Origin: Pontiellaceae bacterium B1224
Lineage (GTDB): Bacteria; Verrucomicrobiota; Kiritimatiellia; Kiritimatiellales; Pontiellaceae
Reading direction: 5' to 3'
Assembly: GCA_029432815.1 (NCBI GenBank)
Contig: JAROBA010000007.1
Location: forward strand, 1-64,000
Length of the DNA stretch: 64,000 nt
In this document: positions 24,655 through 31,206 of the stretch, piece by piece
Layout of the letters: every line of letters starts with the position of its first letter
Position numbering within the stretch: position 1 is the stretch's first letter
Notes under the pieces: model-generated
What the model was told of the DNA's origin: nothing
Database searches by the model: none
What the model saw: the letters and a program-made list of their open reading frames with translations, nothing else
Program-made: the position numbers and the translations under genes

Positions 24655-25089
24655 TTACATGGTTCCGGTAATGTACTTTTCCAGATTTTTGATCGTAATA
24701 TCCTGTTCCGCCGCCAGAAACTTCACCACATCGCCGATGGAGACGATACCGCACAGTTTTTTGCCACACATCACCGGCAGGTGACGGATGCGCTGCTGGG
24801 TCATGAGCCCCATGCAGTCTTCAATCGAGGTCTCGGCCGCCACGGCGGTCAGCTCCGTCGACATGATGTCCTGCACGGACACCTCGTGACTATTCCGGTC
24901 TTTCAGGATAATTTTGCGGATTACATCACGTTCGGACACGATTCCTGTTACTTCATCGTTTTCTACGGCAACGCAGGTACTGGCGGCGCGTTCCGCCATT
25001 TTTTCGAGAGCTTTATGAACCGGGAGACCCGGTTCAACGGTCAATACCTCATGTCCTTTGCTGTTCAACAGAGTGGCGACTGTACTCAT
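24655..25089 (-). CDS. CBS-domain pair protein
   Basis: A 144-residue protein with two tandem CBS domains (residues about 10-65 and 75-135) and nothing else. EDIMS-type motifs VQDIMSTELTAVAAET and RIRHLPVM are visible. Such stand-alone pairs bind adenine nucleotides or S-adenosyl compounds and act as energy sensors. The start at 25089 has AAGGAG upstream; a longer start at 25173 would run through the promoter. It is the first gene of the redox operon. Confidence 0.85.
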   Translation of the reverse strand: MSTVATLLNSKGHEVLTVEPGLPVHKALEKMAERAASTCVAVENDEVTGIVSERDVIRKIILKDRNSHEVSVQDIMSTELTAVAAETSIEDCMGLMTQQRIRHLPVMCGKKLCGIVSIGDVVKFLAAEQDITIKNLEKYITGTM

Positions 25090-25171
25090 GGTTGTTCTCC
25101 TTGGAATGATTTGTTTTTTTACATTTTTGATACGGTGCGGTGCCGTGTCATTTCCAATGTCGGCACCCAAC

Positions 25172-25193
25172 ATATATAATAATCATTATATAT
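25172..25193. promoter_or_regulatory. AT-rich dyad upstream of the redox operon, candidate ArsR operator
   Basis: ATATATAAT (25172-25180) and ATTATATAT (25185-25193) form perfect 9-bp arms around AATC. Imperfect AT-rich dyads of this kind are typical ArsR/SmtB operators. It lies about 85 bp upstream of the CBS gene on the minus strand and overlaps a TATAAT-like -10 sequence. Confidence 0.5.
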
Positions 25194-25254
25194 CAATATA
25201 AAAATATGAAAAACTACACTCCGGTGGAACGAAGCCTCAAAAAGGGGGAGCGGG

Positions 25255-25269
25255 TTCCAGGGATTGGAA
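25255..25269. repeat. Iterated palindrome, copy 12 (centre GGGAT)
   Basis: Perfect non-coding copy; 22 bp centre to centre from the next one, about two helical turns. Confidence 0.9.
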
Positions 25270-25276
25270 TGCTTTT

Positions 25277-25291
25277 TTCCAGAGTCTGGAA
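25277..25291. repeat. Iterated palindrome, copy 13 (centre GAGTC)
   Basis: Perfect non-coding copy, second of a close pair with 25255-25269, leaving only seven bases between them. Confidence 0.9.
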
Positions 25292-25766
25292 GAATCCGTC
25301 CGTCGCATTATTTCGATCCCCCCAAAAAAAATAACTTCGGGCTTAACTCAGGTTAATCGAAGGGATTCCAGCGGGAAAGGGAGTGGGACTTTTCGGAGAA
25401 GACGCACGGGGTAGTATGGCTACGTTACCATATACCGAAACCTCATCCTGTACGTGATAGTTGTTATCAGCAACCAACCGTCGGATCCGATCGTTCGGCA
25501 GAGAAATAAGATGAAAGAGACATTCATGATATCTTTCACCAGGCTGTAGCAGCGCCGTTGTAATTATGCTGAGCGATTTTTCCGCTTCCGAGCACCGCAA
25601 ACGGAATGAAATGGTGTTCCTTTTTCAAGAGAAGGGTGCAAGGCTGAACTTTTTGAAATAGGTGAACCCTCGCATTTGATCTACACCTCGCTCAGTTTTT
25701 TATATTTACTATCTTTAAGATGTGTTTTAGCAATCGGAATCATTGTCAGAAAAACAGGAGACCAAG

Positions 25767-27512
25767 ATGAGTATTAGCTTCACAATGCCTCAAATTTTAT
25801 CATCAGTCGTGGTTATCACTGAATATTATGAAAACTACACAGCGACGGGCAAACTCTCTAGTTTCGGTGTCGATTTATTCTTGTCCGAGATGGGTTTAAA
25901 GAAAACAGTCAAATCTAGAGAATTGTCTCTGCTTCAAGGAAGGGTCGAAGATACGTTGAGAAGTTGGGCTCTTAAATATGAACGCCATCTAGACCAGCAG
26001 CACAAACAAAGTCGTTCAGCTTCAGTTGATGAAATGAATGAGACGGCAAAACTAGCGATTAGCTCTCTCAAGGGGATTCTAAAGCATACTCTTGATATCA
26101 ATGATGAGGTTGATTGGAACGCGATTAAACGAAAAGAACCCTTTAGAATAGAGTCGTCAAAACTACTGCGTGGGGCAAGGGCGGACTATATTAAGTTCGA
26201 TAAATTCGGTTGTCCCTCTTCATTTAGAAAGAAAGAAAATCCGAGTGCACCGACAGTTGAGGCGGTTAAATCTAATTACGGGCTACTAAGTAAGTTTTTC
26301 AGGAAGAAAACAATTCAAGAAGATTATAGCGACCAATTGAAAAAGTATTCAGCTGAGTGCGAAAAAATTAGTAAAGAAAACGAAAAGCGAGAAGCGGTTT
26401 TCAAAACACTCGCAAACAGGTTTTCAAATGAAAAGCTTGTCTTTGAGATGGAAAAACAAAAAGCGAATGATTCTTTAGAACAGATGAAAGAAAGGTACTT
26501 GGATTCTGATCCTGCCGCAATTGAGGAATATTGTGAACTCGTTCTATCTGCCTCAATCTATCCAGATTATTTCCCCAAGGAATGGGAACTTGAATACAGA
26601 GCAGAAAATAAAATTATAGTCATCAACTACACTCTTCCAGCTCCATCAGAAATCCCGACTATCGAATCATATGGTTATGTTAAATCTCGAGATGAAATTA
26701 CTCAGAAGAAGCTGACAGCTGCGAAGCATAAAAAGCTTTATGATAGTGCAATCTATCAAATATGCATTCGTACTCTTCATGAGCTATTTGAAGCAGACAC
26801 AATTTCAGGAATAGATGCTGTCGCCTTCAATGGTATTGTTACTAGTGTCAATCCAGCTACTGGTAAAAGTGAAACGAAAACTATTTTATCAGTTTTGGGC
26901 GAGAAGGCCCAATTCATGGAGTTTGATTTAGCTATGGTTGATCCCAAGGCTACCTTTAAACTTCTAAAAGGGGTTTCTGCAGCTTCGCTTATCGACATAA
27001 CTCCAATTCCGCCTGTCATTAAAATGGATAAGACTGATAGGCGTTTAATTGAGGGTAAAGCTGTTTTTGATGAACTGGATGAATCAATAAATCTTGCTGC
27101 AATGGATTGGCAGGATTTTGAGCATTTAATCCGGGAGCTTTTTGAAAAAGAGTTTTCTGTGAATGGAGGAGAGGTACACGTGACTCAGGCCAGTTCTGAC
27201 GGCGGAGTAGATGCTATTGCCTTTGATCCAGATCCATTACGAGGCGGTAAAATTGTTATACAAGCTAAGCGTTATACAAATACTGTAAGCGTTGCAGCTG
27301 TTCGTGATTTATACGGAACAGTTATGAATGAGGGCGCCACGAAAGGAATTTTGGTGACTACTTCTGATTATGGGAAAGATTCGTACAATTTCGCCAAAGA
27401 CAAGCCTCTCTCTCTGCTGAATGGAAGTAACTTACTGTCGCTTTTGGAGAAACACGGGCATCAGGCTAGAATCAATGTTGGTGAGGCAAAGAAGATATTA
27501 AAAGCCGATTGA
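25767..27512 (+). CDS. Mrr-type restriction endonuclease with novel N-terminus
   Basis: About 581 residues. The last 130 residues carry a Mrr-like nuclease domain: MDWQDFEHLIRELFEKE, then SDGGVDAIAFDPDPLRGGKIVIQAKRY, giving the D...QxK catalytic set, and VRDLYGTVMNEGATKGILVTTSDYG. The first 440 residues are charged and partly coiled-coil with no family I recognise. AGGAG stands before the ATG at 25767, so the TTG start at 25743 is rejected. The gene is much more AT-rich than its neighbours and contains no palindrome copy, both signs of transfer. It may be a type IV (modified-DNA) restriction enzyme or a stand-alone defence nuclease. Confidence 0.75.
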   Translation: MSISFTMPQILSSVVVITEYYENYTATGKLSSFGVDLFLSEMGLKKTVKSRELSLLQGRVEDTLRSWALKYERHLDQQHKQSRSASVDEMNETAKLAISSLKGILKHTLDINDEVDWNAIKRKEPFRIESSKLLRGARADYIKFDKFGCPSSFRKKENPSAPTVEAVKSNYGLLSKFFRKKTIQEDYSDQLKKYSAECEKISKENEKREAVFKTLANRFSNEKLVFEMEKQKANDSLEQMKERYLDSDPAAIEEYCELVLSASIYPDYFPKEWELEYRAENKIIVINYTLPAPSEIPTIESYGYVKSRDEITQKKLTAAKHKKLYDSAIYQICIRTLHELFEADTISGIDAVAFNGIVTSVNPATGKSETKTILSVLGEKAQFMEFDLAMVDPKATFKLLKGVSAASLIDITPIPPVIKMDKTDRRLIEGKAVFDELDESINLAAMDWQDFEHLIRELFEKEFSVNGGEVHVTQASSDGGVDAIAFDPDPLRGGKIVIQAKRYTNTVSVAAVRDLYGTVMNEGATKGILVTTSDYGKDSYNFAKDKPLSLLNGSNLLSLLEKHGHQARINVGEAKKILKAD

Positions 27513-27523
27513 GTGCTGTGTGA

Positions 27524-27550
27524 TGTGACGAATCGGCATCTACAGGTGTA
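27524..27550 (+). promoter_or_regulatory. Candidate ECF-type promoter of the sigma factor operon
   Basis: TGTGACG (27524-27530), eight bases, then TCTACAGGTGTA (27539-27550). The same two blocks with identical spacing occur at 33026-33052, and a weaker version at 29285-29311. If TGTGAC is the -35 and GTGTA the -10, transcription would start at or next to the ATG at 27557, giving a leaderless message. Confidence 0.5.
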
Positions 27551-27556
27551 AGCAGA

Positions 27557-28081
27557 ATGAACGAACGAACGGATCAACAGTTGGTAGAAGCCTGCCTCGG
27601 TGGCGACCGGGCCGCGTTTGAAACGCTGGTTCGGCGGCATCAGGATTCGGTCTTCGGTTTGGCGGTGGGGATGACGCGGAACCGGGACGACGCGGCGGAT
27701 ATGGCGCAGGATGCGTTCATTCGGGCTTACACGAAGCTGGAGCAGTATAATCCGGACTACTCCTTTAAATCGTGGGTGCTCCGGATTTGCGCCAACCAGA
27801 CCAAGAATCTGTTCCGAAAGCGGACGCGGCGGAGAAAAGCGGAAGAGAGTCATCTGATTGAAGATGCTGTTCTGGAGGATGCGGAGGTGCCGGACTTCCA
27901 GGGATTGGAAGAGGCGCTGGCGAAAATAGACCCGAAGTTCAGTGCACCGTTACGCTTGAAGTATATGGAAGGGCTGGCCTATGAAGAGGTCAGCGAAATT
28001 CTGGGCATCGGTGTGAGTGCGGCAAAAATGCGTGTGATGCGCGGAAGAAAACAGTTGGCGGAGATATTGAGCCATGAATAG
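27557..28081 (+). CDS. ECF-type RNA polymerase sigma factor
   Basis: A 174-residue sigma-70 family protein with region 2 (LVRRHQDSVFGLAVGMTRNRDDAADMAQDAFIRAYTKLEQYNPDYSFKSWVLRICANQTKN) and region 4 (DPKFSAPLRLKYMEGLAYEEVSEILGIGVSAAKMRVMRGRKQL). It lacks regions 1 and 3, so it is of the ECF class. The next gene overlaps by eight bases and encodes a membrane protein in the place of an anti-sigma factor. No AGGAG precedes the ATG; a likely promoter abuts it. A palindrome copy in frame encodes F-Q-G-L-E in the linker. Confidence 0.9.
   Translation: MNERTDQQLVEACLGGDRAAFETLVRRHQDSVFGLAVGMTRNRDDAADMAQDAFIRAYTKLEQYNPDYSFKSWVLRICANQTKNLFRKRTRRRKAEESHLIEDAVLEDAEVPDFQGLEEALAKIDPKFSAPLRLKYMEGLAYEEVSEILGIGVSAAKMRVMRGRKQLAEILSHE
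27896..27910. repeat. Iterated palindrome, copy 14 (centre GGGAT)
   Basis: Perfect copy in the sigma factor gene, read F-Q-G-L-E. Confidence 0.85.
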
Positions 28082-28580
28082 CGAAGACAAAATTATTAAG
28101 GCGCTCGAAAAACATCGAACGCCTGCTCCGGATGGTTTTGCCGATGGCGTAATGAATGCGCTGCCGAAATTTCGGAAAGCGAGGCGTCGCAGCTGGTGGC
28201 CTGCAAAAGGGCAGTGGATTGCGCCGGCGCTGGTCGGTGCGGCGGCCAGTGTTGTTGTTCTGTTCGCCACCGGTCGTTTCCAGACATTGGAAGCGCCTGC
28301 TCAGGTCGGCTTCCATTTCGAACTTCATGCCCCCGGCGCCGACAAAGTGGAGTTGCTGGGCACGTTCAACAATTGGAAGATGGGTGATATCGTTTTAAAC
28401 GGCCCCGATGCTTCCGGGCACTGGACGGCGACGGTTGAGCTGCCCGAGGGCCGACACGAATATATCTTTCTGGTGGATGGCGAGCGCTGGGTGGCCGATC
28501 CCAACGGATCCACGCACCGTCCTGACGGCTTCGGTCGGGTGAATACAGTGATTAACTACTACGAGGACGAAAATGCTTAG
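28074..28580 (+). CDS. Membrane protein with CBM48-like glycogen-binding domain, possible anti-sigma factor
   Basis: A 168-residue protein. Residues 1-40 form a short charged N-terminus (IIKALEKHRTPAPDGFADGVMNALP) like the start of anti-sigma factors. One membrane helix follows at about 48-64. Residues about 75-165 form an AMPK/isoamylase-type carbohydrate-binding fold: VGFHFELHAPGADKVELLGTFNNWK, then GHWTATVELPEGRHEYIFLVDGERWVADPN. The sigma gene overlaps it by eight bases. The arrangement suggests an anti-sigma factor with an extracytoplasmic sugar sensor. The role is inferred; the domain assignment is clear. Confidence 0.8.
   Translation: MNSEDKIIKALEKHRTPAPDGFADGVMNALPKFRKARRRSWWPAKGQWIAPALVGAAASVVVLFATGRFQTLEAPAQVGFHFELHAPGADKVELLGTFNNWKMGDIVLNGPDASGHWTATVELPEGRHEYIFLVDGERWVADPNGSTHRPDGFGRVNTVINYYEDENA
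28278..28292. repeat. Iterated palindrome, copy 15 (centre GACAT)
   Basis: Perfect copy just after the membrane helix codons of the CBM48 protein, read F-Q-T-L-E. Confidence 0.85.
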
Positions 28581-29259
28581 AGCGCTACTCATAGGCCTGC
28601 TGCTCTGCGGAATTGTGCTGGCAAGTCCGGCGGACCAATCTTCCAAAGATTGGAAGCAGTTCCGCACCAATACGCTGGCACTGGGCTTACTGGACGAACA
28701 AGTCGACGGAACACTGGCAGCCTGTCGTTCCAAAGGGCTGAGTCTGGACGAGGTCCAGGAGCTGTTCAGTCCGGTTTATGCCGCGAAAGCTGAGTCGCTT
28801 CCGGTTGATTGTGTCTTTCTGAAAATCGAAGAAGGGTTGGCAAAGGGTGTTTCATGGAAGTCCGTTCGTGTAGCCGGAGAACAGCGGCTGGAGAGTCTGC
28901 GGACGGCAAATCAGATGATTATGCAGGCCAGGAAGCAGCGCGGCGGACAACATGCCCATTTAGTGTCGCACACCTGCCTGGCCTTGGAGAGCGGCCTTTC
29001 GGTCGAAGCACTTAATTCACTTTTTTCCCGACCCGGCCGTTTCCGCTACGGTCGCCTGATTCATACGGTTGAAGCCGGCGAATCGCTCAAGCTCGCCGGT
29101 CTTTCTGATGAGCATACGCTGTTGATCATGAACGAATGCCTCGACCGCGAGTTGACCGGAGCTGAAGTTTTCCGGGTGGTGGATGTGATCTCCTCCGGTC
29201 TGCGCAACGGAGCCGATTTTGAAGTGCTGCATGCGACCCTTTGGACTGCTGCAGACTGA
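28573..29259 (+). CDS. Exported protein of unknown function, third gene of sigma operon
   Basis: A 228-residue protein with a signal peptide (MLRALLIGLLLCGIVLASPA). The rest is mainly helical, with two regions of similar tone (LAACRSKGLSLDEVQELFSPV and HTCLALESGLSVEALNSLFSR), which could be a repeated helical unit. No family is recognised. It starts eight bases before the end of the CBM48 gene and so is cotranslated with it, and probably works in the same envelope signal. Confidence 0.65.
   Translation: MLRALLIGLLLCGIVLASPADQSSKDWKQFRTNTLALGLLDEQVDGTLAACRSKGLSLDEVQELFSPVYAAKAESLPVDCVFLKIEEGLAKGVSWKSVRVAGEQRLESLRTANQMIMQARKQRGGQHAHLVSHTCLALESGLSVEALNSLFSRPGRFRYGRLIHTVEAGESLKLAGLSDEHTLLIMNECLDRELTGAEVFRVVDVISSGLRNGADFEVLHATLWTAAD
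28641..28655. repeat. Iterated palindrome, copy 16 (centre AAGAT)
   Basis: Perfect copy near the start of the third gene of the sigma operon, read S-K-D-W-K. Confidence 0.85.
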
Positions 29260-29284
29260 CGCCCTTTCATTTTATTTCCTTTTT

Positions 29285-29311
29285 TGTGACTCCTGGCTCA
29301 TGTCCCGTGTA
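29285..29311 (+). promoter_or_regulatory. Weaker match to the TGTGAC/GTGTA promoter motif
   Basis: TGTGACT (29285-29291) and GTGTA (29307-29311) have the same spacing as in the copies at 27524 and 33026, but the middle TCTACAG block is not kept. It lies about 42 bp before the next ATG, like the copy at 33026, which has 43 bp. Confidence 0.35.
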
Positions 29312-29353
29312 CTGCATCATAGAAACGGGGAAGACCAACCAAGGAGATATAAA

Positions 29354-29593
29354 ATGAAAATGAAATACATCGTAACACTCATCGCAGGAATCGCCCTCAC
29401 CGCCGTTATGGCCGAAGCCAAAGGCAGTGGAAACGGCGAAGGCAAAGGCCAGCAAAAGCAGGAGCAGAAGAAATCCTGTGGAACGTGCGAAGCAGCTGAA
29501 AGCTGCACGCAAACCGCCGAACAGAAACAAGCCTGCCAACAGGTACAGACCAAAAAACAGCAGAAGAAACAGGACGGTACCTGCGCTAAATAA
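29354..29593 (+). CDS. Small secreted Lys/Gln/Cys-rich protein
   Basis: A 79-residue protein with a signal peptide (MKMKYIVTLIAGIALTAVMAEA), a GSGNGEGKG linker, then a highly polar part with five Cys (CGTCEAAESC, KQACQQ, TCAK). AAGGAG precedes the ATG, so earlier in-frame starts are not used. The function is unknown. The N-G-G-K linker resembles that in a DUF2202 protein and a coiled-coil protein nearby, so these may be related secreted products. Confidence 0.7.
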   Translation: MKMKYIVTLIAGIALTAVMAEAKGSGNGEGKGQQKQEQKKSCGTCEAAESCTQTAEQKQACQQVQTKKQQKKQDGTCAK

Positions 29594-29613
29594 ATTCAAC
29601 GAGTTAGATGGTG

Positions 29614-29645
29614 CGAAGGGGGGAAGCATTGCTTTCCCCTTTTTT
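29614..29645 (+). terminator. Terminator after the small secreted protein
   Basis: GGGGAAGC pairs with GCTTTCCCC (with one bulge) and a T run follows; outer bases GGTGC/GCACC extend it. It lies just after the 79-residue gene. Confidence 0.7.
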
Positions 29646-29659
29646 GCACCGACCGATTC

Positions 29660-29674
29660 TTCCAACCATTGGAA
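29660..29674. repeat. Iterated palindrome, copy 17 (centre ACCAT)
   Basis: Perfect non-coding copy between the terminator and the first DUF2202 gene, directly before a TGTGACG sequence at 29682-29688. Confidence 0.9.
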
Positions 29675-29727
29675 CGCAGCTTGTGACGATGGGGACGGAT
29701 TATAAATAATTCAACAAGGAGCAGATC

Positions 29728-30357
29728 ATGAAAGTATATACCTTCGTATGTTTAGCACTCACGCTGTCAACTTCGGTTTTGGAGACAAAAGGTAAGGAAG
29801 CGGGGCGTTGCTGTGTCCAGACCTGCGGCGCAACTGCGGCTGCAGTGAGTCATGCCGTTTTGCCCGAGGCTACCGCCAAACACTTGCTTTATATGCGCGA
29901 GGAGGAAAAGCTGGCGCGCGATGTCTATACTGCATTGGGGGAAAAATACAACCAACGGGTATTCATCAATATTCCGCGGGCCGAGCAGTCGCACATGAAT
30001 GCCATACTCACGCTGCTGAACCAATATGAGATTGAAGATCCGGCATTAGCGGAACCCGGTCGGTTTAATAACTCTGAGCTTCAGGCGCTTTATGATGCAT
30101 TGATGATCCGTGGAAATAAATCCAGAGAAGAGGCTTTCCTAGTGGGCGCTTTGGTTGAGGAAGTCGATATTCTGGACCTCCAAGCTGCCATTGCACATAC
30201 GGACAACGAACAGATCGCATCGGTTCTCAATGCATTGCTGGGCGGTTCGAAAAGGCACCTGAATGCATTTGTGCGGAACTACGAAGCGATCTCCGGAAAG
30301 ACATACGTATCGCAGAAAATGGAACAGGCTGCAGTGAATGAAATTCTTGGGCGATAA
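29728..30357 (+). CDS. Exported ferritin-like DUF2202 protein (first paralogue)
   Basis: A 209-residue protein with an N-terminal hydrophobic signal and a CCVQTC pair. From about residue 50 it has the DUF2202 helical bundle: LLYMREEEKLARDVYTALGEKYNQRVF, AEQSHMNAILTLLNQYEIEDPAL, VGALVEEVDILDLQ and GGSKRHLNAFVRNYEAISGKTY. The four E/EQxH-type sites resemble a diiron ferritin-like fold. The precise reaction is not known. AAGGAG precedes the ATG. It has a paralogue at 30496 with which it shares most of these motifs. Confidence 0.85.
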   Translation: MKVYTFVCLALTLSTSVLETKGKEAGRCCVQTCGATAAAVSHAVLPEATAKHLLYMREEEKLARDVYTALGEKYNQRVFINIPRAEQSHMNAILTLLNQYEIEDPALAEPGRFNNSELQALYDALMIRGNKSREEAFLVGALVEEVDILDLQAAIAHTDNEQIASVLNALLGGSKRHLNAFVRNYEAISGKTYVSQKMEQAAVNEILGR

Positions 30358-30437
30358 CACCCAACGGGGCAGGGCGCTGGTGCCCATAAGTGAAATGGAA
30401 CTCCCTAAGATCCCTGTCTTTACGGCCTTTTTTCGTT

Positions 30438-30453
30438 TGGCACACCGCATGCG
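30438..30453 (+). promoter_or_regulatory. Sigma-54 promoter before second DUF2202 gene
   Basis: TGGCAC-ACCGC-ATGCG gives GG and GC ten bases apart, the sigma-54 hallmark (-24/-12). It lies 42 bp before the ATG at 30496, which has a good AGGAG. An NtrC-type activator is encoded 2.6 kb downstream. Confidence 0.6.
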
Positions 30454-30495
30454 TTAGCGCTTGTCGAATCGAAAAATTAACACAGGAGTGAGATC

Positions 30496-31122
30496 ATGAC
30501 ACACAAGAGTACAATGTTTGCAATAATCGCTGGATGCCTGGTAACAGGCTGGATGCTGCAACCCGTTATGGCTGGCAAGGGGAATGGAAACGGAAAAGGC
30601 GGCGGCGCTGTAACGATCCCGGTTGTGACAGAAGATGAAGCAGTTGATTTGCTTTTCATGCGTGAGGAAGAAAAGCTCGCACGGGATGTTTACATCACGA
30701 TGTATGCTCTTTGGGGCAATCGGGTGTTCGATAACATTTCGCAGGCGGAACAGAAGCATGACGATGCGGTGTTTAGCCTGATTGAAAAATACGGTCTCAC
30801 AGATCCCGCGTTGGCAGGTATCGGCAACTTTACGAATTCCGAGTTGCAGGAACTATATGATGCCCTGATTGCTAAAGGAGAGGTTTCTGTTCTTGAGGCA
30901 TTGAAGGTAGGTGCGTTGATTGAAGAGGTGGACATAGAAGATATCGTCCTGTCGATGGAACGCACCGACAAAGTCGATATTCTTAATGTGTACGGGAATC
31001 TGCTGGCCGGTTCGGAAAACCATCTGGTTGCTTTTGTGAAGAATATTGAATCGCTGACCGGCACGACTTACGAGGCCCAGTACATTTCTCAGGAAGAGGT
31101 CGACGCCATTCAGGGTCGATAA
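30496..31122 (+). CDS. Exported ferritin-like DUF2202 protein (second paralogue)
   Basis: A 208-residue protein with a signal peptide ending near AGKGNGNGKGGG, a Gly/Asn/Lys linker. It then has the same DUF2202 fold: LLFMREEEKLARDVYITMYALWGNRVF, AEQKHDDAVFSLIEKYGLTDPAL, VGALIEEVDIEDIV and AGSENHLVAFVKNIESLTGTTY. Unlike the first paralogue it lacks the early Cys pair. A sigma-54 promoter seems to drive it. The two copies probably arose by tandem duplication and then got different control. Confidence 0.85.
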   Translation: MTHKSTMFAIIAGCLVTGWMLQPVMAGKGNGNGKGGGAVTIPVVTEDEAVDLLFMREEEKLARDVYITMYALWGNRVFDNISQAEQKHDDAVFSLIEKYGLTDPALAGIGNFTNSELQELYDALIAKGEVSVLEALKVGALIEEVDIEDIVLSMERTDKVDILNVYGNLLAGSENHLVAFVKNIESLTGTTYEAQYISQEEVDAIQGR

Positions 31123-31206
31123 AATCTGGGCCCTACCTGTTCCAGTCATCCATGTGAGCGGGTGGCTGGAATGAACAACTTTACTTGCGGGTGTAGGAGC
31201 CATGTC

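Larger units (their letters stand above)
25194..25766. other. 573-bp interval between redox operon and Mrr gene
   Basis: Contains two palindrome copies (25255-25291). A minus-strand frame at 25343-25600 encodes 85 residues (starting MRCSEAEKSLSIITTALLQ), but it has no ribosome site or recognisable domain, so I do not call it. The stretch near 25680-25740 is AT-rich and probably contains the Mrr promoter. Nothing else was seen. Confidence 0.4.

Noticed and set aside
25343-25600. 85-residue minus-strand frame between the redox operon and the Mrr gene
   Set aside because: No ribosome site, no recognisable domain or signal peptide, and a composition like non-coding DNA.
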